DNA from: Doryteuthis pealeii
Lineage: Eukaryota; Mollusca; Cephalopoda; Myopsida; Loliginidae
DNA: 64,000 nucleotides
Assembly (NCBI GenBank): GCA_023376005.1
Contig: CM042152.1
Span: forward strand, 69,518,139-69,582,138
Reading direction: 5' to 3'
Part shown: in pieces, positions 20,905 to 32,571 of the stretch
Numbering within the stretch: the stretch's first letter is position 1
Layout of the letters: the number at the start of each line of letters is the position of its first letter
The notes under the pieces: model-generated
Told to the model about the DNA's origin: nothing
Database searches by the model: none
The model's input: the letters and a program-made list of their open reading frames with translations, nothing else
Translations under genes and position numbers: made by a program

Positions 20905-21190
20905 ATCATCATGTTGCACAATAAGCACGGATATCTATGACAATCTCTCGCTGACCTTCTCTATCATTCATTGTCCCAGGGAGGTCCTCTACGCAGCATC
21001 CAGTATCCGCACAGGGTTGGTCAATGTAGGTCATTGCTGGGCAGCCCACATTAGCATGTCCATGTGTTGACTTCCACAGGAGAACATCGCTTATGAGTTT
21101 GTCCTTTCTTCTCCAACAGTGTCCAGCATGCCTTGTCCGTCTCACTAGGATGGTTTGTGAGATAGGGGGCAGTTGGACGCACAGCTGCTT
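20905..21190 (-). pseudogene. LINE-A ORF2 C-terminal fragment with (ATG)n tail
   Basis: A second copy directly adjacent to the first in the same orientation. The frame reads MRRTRHAGHCWRRKDKLISD and DTGCCVEDLPGTMNDREG. The sense 3' end is CATGATGATGATGATTAA, showing that LINE-A terminates in an ATG trinucleotide tail. The copy is 5'-truncated at about 21190. Confidence 0.85.
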
Positions 21191-21237
21191 AAGGCTGGAA
21201 ATTTCACAAGTTCAGTGGGGATATAAGTGTTCATCTT

Positions 21238-21790
21238 GAGCACCTTGCATGGTTTAATGGTTAGCAAGATAGATCAGTAGACGATTATTAGTTCAATTAT
21301 CACTGGGTGCTCCAAACTTCTGGCCTTGTGCCAGAACTAAACCAAGCCTTATAAATAACTACATATCTGTTTTAAGACAATTCACATAGGGAAATGTTTA
21401 GCAAGCTAACTTAGCAGGCCATTGTTAGTGAGTTCGATTCTCACTGGGTGCCATGAATTTTAGGTCTTATGCCACACTTAAAATAAGCTTAGTAAATAAC
21501 TATATATCTATTGTAAAACATTTCACATAGCATAATGGTTAGCAAGATAGTTTAGCAGATTATTGTTAATGGGTTTAATTCTCACTGGACAACCCTGACT
21601 TCTGGCCTTGTGCCACTACTAAACTAACCTTAATAAATAACTAGTATATATTTGTTGTAAGTCACCACATATGGTGTTAGCAAGATAGATTAGTAGACCA
21701 TTATTATTGGGTTTGATTCTTACTGGAAACCCCATACTTCTGACTTTGTGCCACAACTAAGCTAAGCTTAGTAAATAACTTGCTATAAGT
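21238..21790 (+). repeat. Tandem array of four SINE-3 units
   Basis: Four units of about 140 bp each show a tRNA-like head (TAATGGTTAGCAAGATAG or variant), a B-box-like GTTCGATTCTCACTGG or variant, a GCCTTGTGCCA segment and an end AGTAAATAACT. They are diverged 10-20 percent by eye, so the array is not recent. Each unit could have carried its own polymerase III promoter. Confidence 0.8.
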
Positions 21791-21799
21791 AAATAGTAA

Positions 21800-22046
21800 A
21801 GTCGTCGGGGCGGCATAATGTTGGTATGAACCATACAGCGAGAGAGTCTATCTCCTTTTCACTAGCGCTAGACCAAAGAGATTGATTTTTGCATCTGATA
21901 TGGAGCGCCACACCTACCATCAGCTCCTTACTTTACCACACAGATCCCTGTGCTACTCATACGCTGAGTTGGCAAGGGCTGGTATTGAACTAGGAACCTT
22001 CTGGTTTCTAGCCTAACACTCTACTGACTGAGCTAACCCAAAATAG
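21800..22046 (-). mobile_element. SINE-1 copy
   Basis: A minus-strand copy with the tRNA-like head near 22000-22046 and the AGTAGCACAGGGATCTGTG body segment on its sense strand. Confidence 0.75.
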
Positions 22047-22119
22047 TAAATAACTTTATTAAACTACCTCCTTTTCAGTTAAGTCTTGACTCATGGTATA
22101 TTTAAAAAGAGCGGTCTAT

Positions 22120-22303
22120 ACAAATTTTAAAGCATCATAATTGTATCATTATCATAATCACCATTAACAATATCAACATCAATGATATTGTCATTATTAA
22201 CAATATAATTATCATTGATATCATCATCATTAACAATATCCTTATTGATGTCATCATCATAATTATCATTAACAATAGCATATTATCATCATTAACAATT
22301 CAA
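22120..22303. repeat. ATC/ATTAAC-rich simple repeat, Helitron flank
   Basis: Degenerate ATC, ATT and AAC repeats with units like ATCATTAACAATATC. Similar sequence occurs on the other side of the Helitron (24955-25012) and between each tandem copy of its 3' end, so it is most simply the pre-insertion target locus. Confidence 0.75.
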
Positions 22304-24954
22304 CTAGCAAAAAAAACAAACACCCTCTGGGCGGTGTAAAAATTAATTTTTGAAACCTATTCCCTGTGGGGGTGGAAGTTAAAAATTCAATGTTAGAGGG
22401 TTTGTATCATAAGTAAGTAAAATCATCAAAGTTATTAAAGGAGTAAATTGTGATATCATCATCATTAACAATATCAAGATCATTGATATCATCATCATCA
22501 TTAACAATATCCTTATCATTGATGTCATCATCATAATTATCATTAACAATAGCATATCATCATCATTAACAATTTAACTAGCAAAAAAAAACGCTCTCTG
22601 GGCAGTGTAAAAATTAATTTTTGTAACCTATTCCCTGTGGGGGTTAGGAGTTAAAAATTCAATGTTAGAGGGTTTGTATCATAAGTAAGTAAAATCATCA
22701 AAGTTATTAAAGGAGTAAATTGTGATATCATCATCATTAACAATATCAAGATCATTGATATCATCATCATCATTAACAATATCCTTATCATTGATGTCAT
22801 CATCATAATTATCATTAACAATAGCATATCATCATCCTTAACAATTTAACTAGCAAAAAAAATGCCCCCTGGGCAGTGTAAAAATTAATTTTTGAAACCT
22901 ATTCCCTGTGGGGGGTGGGAGTTTAAAATTCAATGTTAGAGGGTTTGTATCATAAGTAAGTAAAATCATCAAAGTTATTAAAGGAGTAAATTGTGATATC
23001 ATCATCATTAACAATATCAAGATCATTGATATCATCATCATCATTAACATTATCCTCATCATTGATGTCATCATCATAATTATCATTAACAATAGCATAT
23101 CATCATCATTAACAATTCAACTAGCAAAAAAAACAAACACCCTCTGTGCGGTGTAAAAATTAATTTTTGAAACCTATTCCCTGTGGGGGTGGAAGTTAAA
23201 AATTCAATGTTAGAGGGTTTGTATCATAAGTAAGTTAAACCATCAAAGTTATTAAAGGAGTAAATTGTGATATCATCATCATTAACAATATCAAGATCAT
23301 TGATATCATCATCATCATTAACAATATCAACATCATTGATGTCATCATCATAATTATCATTAACAATAGCATATCATCATCATTAAAATTTAACTAGCAA
23401 AAAAAAAAAAAAACACCCTCTGGGTGGTGTAAAAATTAATTTTTGAAACCTATTTCCTGTGGGGGTGGAAGTTAAAAATTCAATGTTAGAGGGTTTGTAT
23501 CATAAGTAAGTTAAACCATCAAAGTTATTAAAGGAGTAAATTGTGATATCATCATCATTAACAATATCAAGATCATTGATATCATCATCATCATCATTAA
23601 CAATATCCTTATCATTGATGTCATCATCATAATTATCATTAACAATAGCATATTATCATCATTAACAATTCAACTAGCAAAAAAAACAAACACCCTCTGG
23701 GCGGTGTAAAAATTAATTTTTGAAACCTATTCCCTGTGGGGGTTGGGAGTTAAAAATTCAATGTTAGAGGGTTTGTATCATAAGTAAGTAAAATCATCAA
23801 AGTTATTAAAGGAGTAAATTGTGATATCATCATCATTAACAATATCAAGATCATTGATATCATCATCATCATTAACATTTTCCTCATCATTGATGTCATC
23901 ATCATAATTATCATTAACAATAGCATATTATCATCATTAACAATTCAACTAGCAAAAAAAACAAACACCCTCTGGGCGGTGTAAAAATTAATTTTTGAAA
24001 CCTATTCCCTGTGGGGGTTGGGAGTTAAAAATTCAATGTTAGAGGGTTTGTATCATAAGTAAGTAAAATCATCAAAGTTATTAAAGGAGTAAATTGTGAT
24101 ATCATCATCATTAACAATATCAAGATCATTGATATCATCATCATCATTAACATTATCCTCATCATTGATGTCATCATCATAATTATCATTAACAATAGCA
24201 TATTATCATCATTAACAATTCAACTAGCAAAAAAAAAAACACCCTCTGGGCGGTGTAAAAATTAATTTTTGAAACCTATTCCCTGTGGGGGTTGGGAGTT
24301 TAAAATTCAATGTTAGAGGGTTTGTATCATAAGTAAGTAAAATCATCAAAGTTATTAAAGGAGTAAATTGTGATATCATCATCATTAACAATATCAAGAT
24401 CATTGATATCATCATCATCATTAACATTATCCTCATCATTGATGTCATCATCATAATTATCATTAACAATAGCATATCATCATCATTAAAAATTTAACTA
24501 GCAAAAAAAAAAAAACACCCTCTGGGTGGTGTAAAAATTAATTTTTGAAACCTATTCCCTGTGGGGGTTGGGAGTTAAAAATTCAATGTTAGAGGGTTTG
24601 TATCATAAGTAAGTTAAACCATCAAAGTTATTAAAGGAGTTAAAAATAAAAACAATTAGAAATGAAACTTAGTTCTGTTCCCCTCAAATAGAATGTCGCA
24701 TGCATCTATAATTTTAAATGCAATAATTATTTTGAACATTTTACACATAAATCGTGGGTATTTATTTATTTGTAAACTTTTTAGTCAACCTCTTGTTACT
24801 GAAAAAAGGGTAAGAGTAAAAAAAAAATAATTTTTAAAACTGATTACAGGGTTGTTCTTCATTCTATGTATTGATGATTTTTGGTATTGTGACGTAAGCA
24901 GTGACATAGTTTCGCTTACAGACAAATGGAGACCAGATCTCCAATATTAATAGA
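22304..24954 (-). mobile_element. Helitron with nine tandem 3' ends
   Basis: Read on the minus strand, the 5' terminus is A|TCTATTAATATTGGAG at 24954, followed by the shared GTCACTGCTTACGTCAC block. The body runs to about 24645. The last 140-145 bp, with hairpin CACCGCCC..GGGTG and end CTAG, is then repeated nine times with a period near 274 bp, down to CTAG at 22304-22307. Hairpins sit near 22322, 22597, 22865, 23140, 23415, 23693, 23966, 24240 and 24515. Each copy is followed by about 130 bp of the ATC-rich target sequence. There is no Rep/helicase, so it is non-autonomous. Small open frames here are artefacts. Confidence 0.8.
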
Positions 24955-25012
24955 TATTATTAACAATATCATCATAATTATCATTAAAAATATCATCATC
25001 ATTATTTTTCTT
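24955..25012. repeat. ATC-rich flank of the Helitron 5' side
   Basis: Short ATC and ATT repeats adjoining the Helitron 5' terminus, matching the repeat found beyond its 3' side. Confidence 0.6.
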
Positions 25013-25104
25013 TTTTTCAAAGGACAAGTCAATGAAATAAGTGATTTACTATTCAATAAACTGAGTACCTCACTAGAATAATGGTTAGGGACCCTCAAAA
25101 TGCT

Positions 25105-25212
25105 TCAGCCAGTTTTAGGACAGTATGGTCAACCATCTAAGTAAGCCAAATAACACAATGTGGAAACTGCTGGAGAAGTAAGGACAACCTCATAAGTGAC
25201 ATGCATTTCATT
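25105..25212 (+). pseudogene. LINE-A decayed fragment
   Basis: Weak plus-strand similarity to the LINE-A segment encoding the GHCWRS..LISDVL region (CTGCTGGAGAAGTAAGGACAA). Confidence 0.4.
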
Positions 25213-25324
25213 CACCATGCATTAAATGTGTTACATAATTGTTTTGTTAAATATGTTGGGTTGATAACTGACAGAAAAATCTCTAAAAATTATAAAATAT
25301 TATTTTCTAACAAATGTTCAAATA

Positions 25325-25830
25325 AGGGTGCCTATTAAAATGTCACATACCCATGACGATCATCCAAACACCCTTAAAATCAAATATGCCCATTAAAAAG
25401 TCATAAATCTATGACAATCATTCAAAGACCAATGTTTTAATGAGGATGCCCATTAAAATGTCACAAATCCATGCCAGTCATTCAAAGACCCTTAAAATGA
25501 ATTGTTTGAATAAGTGCCCATTAAAATGTCACAAATTCATGACAATCATTCAAAGACCCTTAAAATAAAACGTTCAAATAAGTATGCCCATTAAAATGTC
25601 ACAGACCCATGCCAATCATTCAAAGACCTTTAAAATTAAATCTGCCCATTAAAATATCATTAATCTATAATCATCTAAAGACCCTTAAAATTAAATGTTC
25701 AAATAAGGGTACCCTTTAAAATATCAGGAATCTATGACAATCCTACAAACACCCTTAAAATTAAATGTTTAAATAAGTTTTGTCCCCATTGAAATGGCAC
25801 AAATACATCATCCAACCATTTCTTATATTA
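25325..25830. repeat. Minisatellite, 58-72 bp units
   Basis: Eight diverged units, each with CCCATTAAAATGTCAC, a CATGACAATCATTCAAAGAC segment and CCCTTAAAAT. Unit starts are near 25331, 25388, 25449, 25517, 25587, 25645, 25710 and 25782. Confidence 0.85.
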
Positions 25831-26386
25831 TAACTGACAACATACTGTTTGCGTGTTAAAAAAATCAATTCAACTAACAAATGATGATTCTCTTCAATCG
25901 CACATTGTTCAGGATTTGTGCTCTTTTTAATATTATTGTCACTTTTGTTGTTTGTAAATAAGATAAGAAAGCAAAAATATAATAAAATGATTTTCCAGGG
26001 TGAGAAATTTTAGCAGCCAAACTGCACATCTATCACACATTTTTTTTTTTTTTCTTCTCTTCTCGTTCGACTCTGATCAATATTTTTCTGCCAACGGCTG
26101 TAAATTCCCAACTGCATTGCTTTCCACTCCTCTGTAGTTCCTGGCATTCTGTCGAGAGATTTTTAAGATTTAAGTTCCATTCTCTTCTTTCACACCAAAA
26201 TTTGCTTCTACTTCAATAACGGTTGGCACTGGAATTGGCCCAGAAAGTATTCATGTTAAAAACACTAACAGGAAGATTTATTTTCATTTGTAGATCTTTA
26301 CATCTTGATTGCTGTTTTTCTTTTAAAAAAATTTTTTTTTATAATGTATTCACTTAAAGGCCATCTTTGAAGGCCACTAAACTCAA
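25831..26386. other. Unrecognised DNA
   Basis: No gene or repeat family was recognised in this stretch apart from poly-T runs. Confidence 0.35.
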
Positions 26387-26920
26387 CCAGCAAGAATATG
26401 CACCCTCTGGACATAAGTATTTAAGTTTTAATGTAATGAAATATATTAAATTAGAAAGACTAACAAAATTTAATAAGAATGCTTATAAAAAGATTAACCT
26501 TATTTTACTTATGTTTTAAGTGGTTTCTATATAAAATCATTCATAGAATTGATTTTAATACGTTGGAGAATAAAACAATATTAGAGATCAATAACACCAA
26601 GTTATATTTTATCAAACCCGATTTTGTTAAAATCAGTATGAAAATTAACCACATCATATATTATGTAAACCTTTATTTCTTAGTGATATATAAGACACAC
26701 TATAGGATTTTAAATGCACTAATAACATGGACTGTTTTGAGGCAAACCTAACTCATATTTTCATAGAGACATTGTTAATAAATAAGATTTATTCTATGTA
26801 TCAGTCATTTTGAATATAAATTAAATATGCATTGTTTATCTTACACAATTCCTGAGGATATTGTGATGTAAGCAGTGACGTAGGTTCAGTTACAGACACC
26901 AAATCTCCATTATAATAAGA
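26387..26920 (-). mobile_element. Non-autonomous Helitron copy
   Basis: On the minus strand it begins A|TCTTATTATAATGGAG at 26920, contains CTACGTCACTGCTTACATC, and ends with a degenerate hairpin and CTGG followed by T (26387-26390), fitting CTRR|T. The 90-codon frame inside has no homologous motif. Confidence 0.75.
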
Positions 26921-27997
26921 TATGTTTCTTGTTGTTCACTTGATTCAAGAGAAGATGATACTTCTTGAATCAAGTCACCCACTATTAACACATCCCGTTC
27001 CAACAGCTCTTGTTTTTTGTCAAAGGGTGGATGAGCTTCAAGGGAGCCAACGGTCATCCACACCTATACTAGTAGGATTGGGGTATTTACTATTCGATAC
27101 TATTAGGGTAAAACCCTAATACAATCTAGAGTTAGGGTGAAAGTACTGGGGCTTGCGGGAAGGCTAGCCTCTCATGAAGTGACTCAATACTACCTGAGAC
27201 AGCATTCCATTCATCTTGGACTTTCCACTGCCACTGGACACACTGCCGGACTGCCAAAACAGTGGACTGAGTTCTGTGCACCCTCTTTCCACTCAAAATA
27301 TCTCACACACAAGTTTCGCTCCATGTTACCTGTTGAAATTTTTCAGTATATAAGGTGTGTGCTAGATGCCCACTCTTATTTATAGACTGGGCGATAGTCA
27401 TGTGACCATATTCTTGGCCAATCACTGGCAGTGCTCTGCTGCTGCTATTATTATTTATACTGGCTTTTCTGGTCATACCTAAGCATTACTACTTGGATCT
27501 TCTTGGACGACGGAACATAGGATTGTATCACGGGACTTATTCACTTGCCAAGGATTCTATAACTCAGACTTACTTACTTATTTACTTTAAGTTCTTTTCA
27601 ATTGGCCAAGGATGACGGCCAGATACTTAAGAATGGAGTGAGGTCATTCATTGTCATCTGCGATAGACTTTTAAAAGCAAGTAAGCAAATTTCCAACACT
27701 TTAATGCCTGTTACCATACAACTCTATATGCAACAAAATCTATGTACTGTGTGTTGTGAAACATTCCTTCCTTCATCTCACAACTAACTACAACTTATAC
27801 CACAGTTGTCTATCTGTTGGCTTGTACTTGGTGGAAGACCTTCTTTTCACTTCTCGTATTTATAAATCTTGGCTCTACTTTGTTAGTGATTGTTGATTTT
27901 TCTCTCTCCTTGAACCCCAGCCAATAGGTACACACCACAATTGAATATTGAACACCGTACAAGCTAAATTATTTCCAACGTGTCTTGACCTACTCTA
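26921..27997. other. Unrecognised DNA
   Basis: Low-repeat sequence without a recognised family. Frames of 60-82 codons lack motifs. CCAAT and TATA-like strings near 27410-27470 could be part of an old LTR, but I cannot support this. Confidence 0.35.
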
Positions 27998-28490
27998 CAT
28001 CATCATCATGTTGCACGCGCAGCACGGATATCCATGACAATCTTTCACCAACCTTCCCTATTATTCATGGCCCCTGGGAGGTCCTCTGTGCAGCATCCAG
28101 AGTCCTCATATAGTTGGTCAATGTAGGTCCTTACCGGGTGTCCTACGTTAGCATGTCCATGTGTTGGCTTCCACAGGAGAACGTCGCTTATGAGCTTATC
28201 CCTGCTTCTCCAGCAGTGTCCTGTATGTCTAGTCCGTCTTAACCGGATGGTTTGTGAGATGGGGGGCAGGTGACCATATAGTTGCTTCTTTGTGGGGTGC
28301 TGCTTCCATGACTTGTTCAGGACTGCTCGCAGCATTCTTGTGCAGTTCCATGTAGCTTATTCTTGAGGTGCTTTGTCAGGGTCCAGGTGGTGCAGCCATA
28401 CAGCAGCACTGATATAACCACAGCCTGGAAGAATTGTTGCTTTAGTTTGTCAGTGAGATCGGATCTCCATATTACTGATAGTCTGTTTGT
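27998..28490 (-). pseudogene. LINE-A ORF2 C-terminal fragment
   Basis: The minus-strand frame of 96 codons reads MLRAVLNKSWKQHPTKKQLY, then LRRTRHTGHCWRSRDKLISD, DVLLWKPTHGHANVGHPVRT and DSGCCTEDLPGAMNNREGW. It is the least damaged example of the LINE-A tail domain, whose function is not established. Further upstream sense sequence (28340-28490) continues as LYGCTTW. The 3' end has the CATCATCATG tract near 28000. Confidence 0.85.
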
Positions 28491-28593
28491 GTCTTCTTAC
28501 TTACCCATAACTGTAGTATTCAACATATCAAAATAAAATACTGGAAGCCAGCTTATTATTACAAGACAGTAGCTGTCATTCGTTCTGTAGTAG

Positions 28594-28790
28594 CAATATT
28601 CCAATTACTGACAAATTGGCAGACAAGGCAACAAGCAAGCCATAACTCAATACAGATCCTGCATTGTTGCAAGCCTAGTGCAGAATGGTAGATTATTTAT
28701 CTGACACCATAAGCCCACTGAGACCAAGCAGTCAATCCTGACTCAAAGAATAGAATCACCTCTACCAAGCTTCAGTTATTTATTTAGTTT
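28594..28790 (+). repeat. DR-3 dispersed repeat
   Basis: A member of the family with TTCCAATTAC..AATTGG and ACAAGGCAACAAG. Other copies are at 36125-36420, 52918-53225, 55926-56135 (-) and 58432-58720. The better copies carry GCCAATCAGGACTC and CATAAATACCAGC, a CCAAT/TATA-like order expected of a polymerase II promoter or LTR, but LTR boundaries were not found. Confidence 0.55.
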
Positions 28791-28799
28791 TTCGCTTCC

Positions 28800-29494
28800 T
28801 TTATTTTAACCTTTGCCTATTTTAAACCGCTCACAGAGCTCTCCACCCACTGCGATCCTACTGTAAGCAAAGTACAAAAACTGTTGGTTAGTTCATTATA
28901 ATTGAGCAGAAGGACTCGCATTACAATAATAATAGGACTTTATTTGAATAGAATGAGTTCTGAGGTGAATCGATAGTGAACTTTGAAATATCCCATCATA
29001 CAGGTAAAAAATACCAAGGAAATTTGGTACAGCCGTGGGAGAAATTCGGGTAGGCAAATTGTTAACTCTGTGATTACTGGAATGGCAAAATCTACTAGCT
29101 TATTACAACAAGGTCTGGTCTTTTGGACAAGCTTGGGTGATCCATTTTTATCTCCAAGTCACCAGAAAATTTCTATTAATTTTATTAATATTTTTGACCA
29201 GTATTTTCTTTCATTTTAATTTTTTTCTATTTTGTTTTTCTTTATTTTAAAAAAATTATTTCAATTCACATAAGTTGTCAATTTATAACAAGGTAGCATC
29301 AGTGGTGATCAGATTAATAAAGGAGAAGCTCTTTGTGAGATTTGAACTCATGTTGTCTTCGTCACAAAGAAGCCCACTTACATGATGCCTGTTTCTTGGC
29401 TATAATGATAAAAATTTTTTAAAAAGTTAGGATGAAAGAAAATACTTCTCAAAATTAACAATAGTTGACAATGCTTCAACTAAAAATAAATAAT
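28800..29494. other. Unrecognised DNA
   Basis: No repeat family or gene was recognised. A 78-codon frame at 28983-29219 has no identifiable motif. Confidence 0.35.
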
Positions 29495-29905
29495 GGGATT
29501 GTCAGTGGTCAGGAATCTATCCAAGTCTTGATGATGCAACAGGGTTATTTCATAATGTAAATGCATTGTATTATAGTGATGTACTGAAAGTGAGTAAAGA
29601 ATTGTCAGTGGTCAGGAATCAATGCCAGTCTTACTCATAGAACAGGGTTATTTCATAATGTAAATAGAGTAAGAAAGGGATTGTCAGTGGTCAGGATCAA
29701 TGCCAGTCTTACTCATAGAACAGGGTTATTTCATAATGTAAATAGAGTAAGAAAGGGATTGTCAGTGGTCAGAATCTATCCAGTCTTGCTGGTACAACAG
29801 GGCTATTATATAATGTAAATGCAATGTATTATAGAAATGTACTGAAAAGGAGTAACGGATAGTCAGTGGTCAGGAATTAATGGAAGTGTTACTGATAGAA
29901 TATTT
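29495..29905. repeat. Irregular tandem repeat, five units
   Basis: Units start with ATTGTCAGTGGTCAGG at about 29498, 29605, 29679, 29759 and 29858 and contain ACAGGGTTATTTCATAATG. Two middle units are nearly identical (about 80 bp), while the outer ones have an extra AATGCATTGTATTATAG segment. Confidence 0.85.
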
Positions 29906-30296
29906 TATCTTAAATTCTTTTTTTTTTTTTTCTTTTTTTTTTTAAAATTTTGAAACATTTCCTTTTTCCTTCTTTAACACCTTTCCATTTTGAATGTATC
30001 TCTTAATTCCTTTTTACTTTATGATTAATATAAGGGATCTGTTTGAGAATACTAACATGGATGACATTCTATCCTTCTTTAGAGAAATAAAAATATATAA
30101 AAAATGATGAATCAGATATAAAATACATTGACAAGAAAACACCAGTTAAAGGAAGCTTGAGTACCAATTTTTATCTCACACTCTGTTTTTGGCATTAAAT
30201 AACCCACAGGTTTATTATACCATTAAACGAAATGAAACTAAACTGAAACTGAAATGAAGTTAATCAAAATTATTTATACCAATTTGACGAATAAGA

Positions 30297-30512
30297 CATG
30301 CACTGCAGGATACTGCAAGAGAAGTAAGGATGAACTCATAAGTGACATCCTTCTATGGACATGCTAGTGTGGGGCATCCAGCAAAGACCTAGATAGACCA
30401 GATTTATGCAGATACTGCATGCTCTGCGAAGGACTTCCCAGGGTTAATGAATGATAGGGATGGTTTGTGAGAGATTGTCATGGATATCTGCACTGCTGGC
30501 ACGACATGATGG
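30297..30512 (+). pseudogene. LINE-A 3' fragment
   Basis: A plus-strand match from the HTGHCWRS..LISDVL region through GEGLPRV-type sequence to the 3' end (GATTGTCATGGATATCTGC, then an ATGATGGTGATGAT tail). Confidence 0.65.
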
Positions 30513-30564
30513 TGATGATACCAATTTGAAGATATTAAGAACTTGAAACATAGAAACTTTTACC

Positions 30565-30640
30565 AAAATGAGTCATTTCAGCATTAAATGACCTGAAAAG
30601 GGTTGATATAATGTAAAACAAACAAACCAAACCGAAACGT
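30565..30640 (+). mobile_element. RTP-type 3' tail
   Basis: TTTCAGCATTAAATGACCTG..AAGGGTTGATA and a tail of AAACAAACC repeats. Similar isolated tails lie at 30190-30240 and 36525-36585. Confidence 0.5.
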
Positions 30641-31012
30641 TTTTACTTTATTCCTTTATCAATTTCCTTCTTCTGGTTGCTGCAGCTGGTTGTTTATGTT
30701 ACACCAGCAAAAATCATAATGTATGTTGTCTTTAATCCTTGCATTAATGTTTCTTCACTTTTGATTTCTATTTCTTCACCCAACCCCCACACCCCGCCAC
30801 CTCTTTACTTCCAAGAGTGTTAAGAAGCATTCTTTTATTCTAACTTAAAAATTCATTACTTTTCAAATGTCTTTCCGGTTCAAGATTATTTATTCCTCTC
30901 AAGTCTGAAATATTCCATTCTGGTAATTGCTTGTTTCTTTCTCACTTTATTAAAAACAAAACATCGACTAAATCTGCATTTTTCCTATTCTGTAAAATCT
31001 ATAATAAATAGT

Positions 31013-31210
31013 GAGAATGAAAAATGAAAGGATGATTTATGGATATTTGAAAAAATATATATTTGTCAACATATTTGTGTTTCAGTTGATAATGTACAGT
31101 ATCAAACATATATGCATCTCCAATCTTCTTCAGAACAAAAAATATCAACTGTTGGTGTTTGTTTTTGTTTAACAAGTGATACAAGAAGGAATATACATAC
31201 ACAAGAAATA
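31013..31210. repeat. Local duplication, copy 1
   Basis: This block (TATATTTGTCAAC, TGATAATGTACAG, AATATCAACTGTTG) is repeated at 32222-32440. The two are separated by about 1 kb and have diverged considerably. Confidence 0.6.
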
Positions 31211-31225
31211 TATATATATATATAT

Positions 31226-31325
31226 AACGACTAATCAGTCAAGTTTCAATCCTGACTTGAAACAGTCTTGTGTAGTCACACTGATGGCCATGAAACAGCA
31301 AAACAGGACTGTATGTGGATGACTA
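31226..31325 (+). mobile_element. Hammerhead-bearing cassette between (TA)n tracts
   Basis: About 100 bp between TA tracts at 31208-31225 and 31326-31360. It is related in inverted orientation to the cassette at 42055-42165 (shared AGTCATCCACA end and TCACACTGATG core). Confidence 0.55.
31276..31318 (+). ncRNA. Hammerhead ribozyme relic
   Basis: Stem I TCACA/TGTGG (one wobble) and stem III ACAG/CTGT with NUH GTA are intact. The core is CTGATGG instead of CTGATGA, and stem II is reduced to a few bases before GAAA (31292-31295). Probably inactive. Confidence 0.5.
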
Positions 31326-32025
31326 TATATATATATTATATATATATATATATATTATATTTAGTCACCAATACATGATAAACATCCGAAACCATTGATA
31401 AGACGAACTTTGTATTGGTGACTATTAATGAATAAATACAGCTCTTAAAGAATTAATTGAGCACTTTATAATCATATCTCCAATAATAATAACAAAAAAT
31501 TAACTATATATATATATATATTTGTATGGTTTAATCTCCCTCTTTTACCCAATTCATATACAGTGTGACTTTTAAACGATCTACTGGTCATTACTTTTGA
31601 AAAAGCACCGTCGAAAGTGCCCTTAAGTTTCTCTTTTTTTTTTTTTTTTTTTTTTTGCTCTCCTTTCTTTTTACATTTCAAAATTGCTGATCAAATAAAG
31701 TATGTTATTTTTAAAAATTATATATAAAATTCAGCTGTACCAAAAATTTGTCTATATATATATATATATATATACTAATCTTATTAGTAAACTCTTGCAG
31801 CAAATAATTTGTTAGTAAAAATATACTACAAAACTTCACATGGTTAAAAAAAATGAAAAAAAGAAAAGACCAAGAGAATTGCACCAACTGAAAATAATTG
31901 ATTAACACTAATATATATAAAATATATAAATATATAAGCCGCTAAGATTGTCTAAAGCTAAAATGTAAAGAGTGCTTGATACCTAAGTAGAGCAAATAGT
32001 AATGATAGTCCTAATGAGTCAGATA

Positions 32026-32063
32026 TACCTACTAATAGTTTCACTTAGTAGCTCATCAGGGCA
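32026..32063 (-). ncRNA. Hammerhead ribozyme motif, complete
   Basis: Stem I TGCC/GGTA (one G-U), core CTGATGA, stem II GCT-ACTA-AGT, GAAA, stem III ACT-ATT-AGT and NUH GTA. Predicted cut lies between 32030 and 32029 on the minus strand. Confidence 0.75.
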
Positions 32064-32082
32064 AGATTCTGAATCAGATTCT

Positions 32083-32120
32083 TGCCCTGATGATCTACTA
32101 AGCGAAACTATTAGTAGGTA
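32083..32120 (+). ncRNA. Hammerhead ribozyme motif, near-complete
   Basis: Stem I TGCC (32083-32086) pairs with GGTA (32117-32120). Core CTGATGA is at 32087-32093, stem II TCT-ACTA-AGC has one mismatch at the base, GAAA is at 32104-32107, and stem III is ACT-ATT-AGT. NUH is GTA, with the predicted cut after 32116. Confidence 0.72.
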
Positions 32121-32221
32121 TATCTGACTCGTTAGGATTACTATATAAATATGTGTGTGTGTGTGTGTGTTGGATAGAAAAATAGAAATGGAATCTGACA
32201 TTATGCTGAAGAATAATAAGT

Positions 32222-32440
32222 AAGAATAAAAAATTGGAAATGCAAGGATGATCTATTGCTATTTTTAAAAAAATATATATTTGTCAACACTCGGTTTTTC
32301 AATTGATAATGTACAGCATTGAATAAATATATATCAGAAATGCATCTCTAAACTTTTTAGGGAAAAGCAAATATCAACTGTTGATGTTAGTTTTTGTTTA
32401 ACAAGTGATATGAGAAGAAATATACATATCCAAGAAATTA
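32222..32440. repeat. Local duplication, copy 2
   Basis: A diverged copy of 31013-31210, with the same order of shared phrases. Confidence 0.6.
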
Positions 32441-32527
32441 TGTCATAACATTTTTTTTTAAAAAAAAACCCTAGCGTTTCTGTTTGAAAGAACACCTTCA
32501 AAATTGTATATCGCTTTATTGTTATAT

Positions 32528-32571
32528 ACACAACGTTTCGGCCAATGTGCCCTCTGGCTTTCTTCAGGTGT
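32528..32571 (-). ncRNA. Hammerhead ribozyme motif with minimal stem III
   Basis: On the minus strand: stem I ACAC/GTGT, core CTGAAGA, stem II GCC..GGC, GAAA, then CGTT so that stem III is only ACGT (self-complementary). This is the commonest type in the window. Relatives lie near 4400, 33208-33247 (-), 33345-33390 (+), 56491-56532 (-), 56601-56642 (+) and 61440-61495 (-). Confidence 0.55.

Larger units (their letters stand above)
32003..32144. mobile_element. Loopless palindrome with two hammerheads
   Basis: Two 70-bp arms meet with almost no spacer at GAATCAGATTC. Each arm is a complete hammerhead unit, so transcription from either direction would make one. A minus-strand 60-codon frame here is a by-product. 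Confidence 0.85.

Noticed and set aside
22304..24954. CRISPR-like array or protein-coding repeats
   Set aside because: The regular spacing is that of Helitron 3' ends with simple-repeat linkers in an animal genome. The 82-83 codon Met/Ile-rich frames come from ATC repeats.
31370..31425. Another hammerhead-like motif
   Set aside because: It has a 9-bp CACCAATAC/GTATTGGTG stem and a GAAAC, but the CUGANGA core is lost and stem III does not form.
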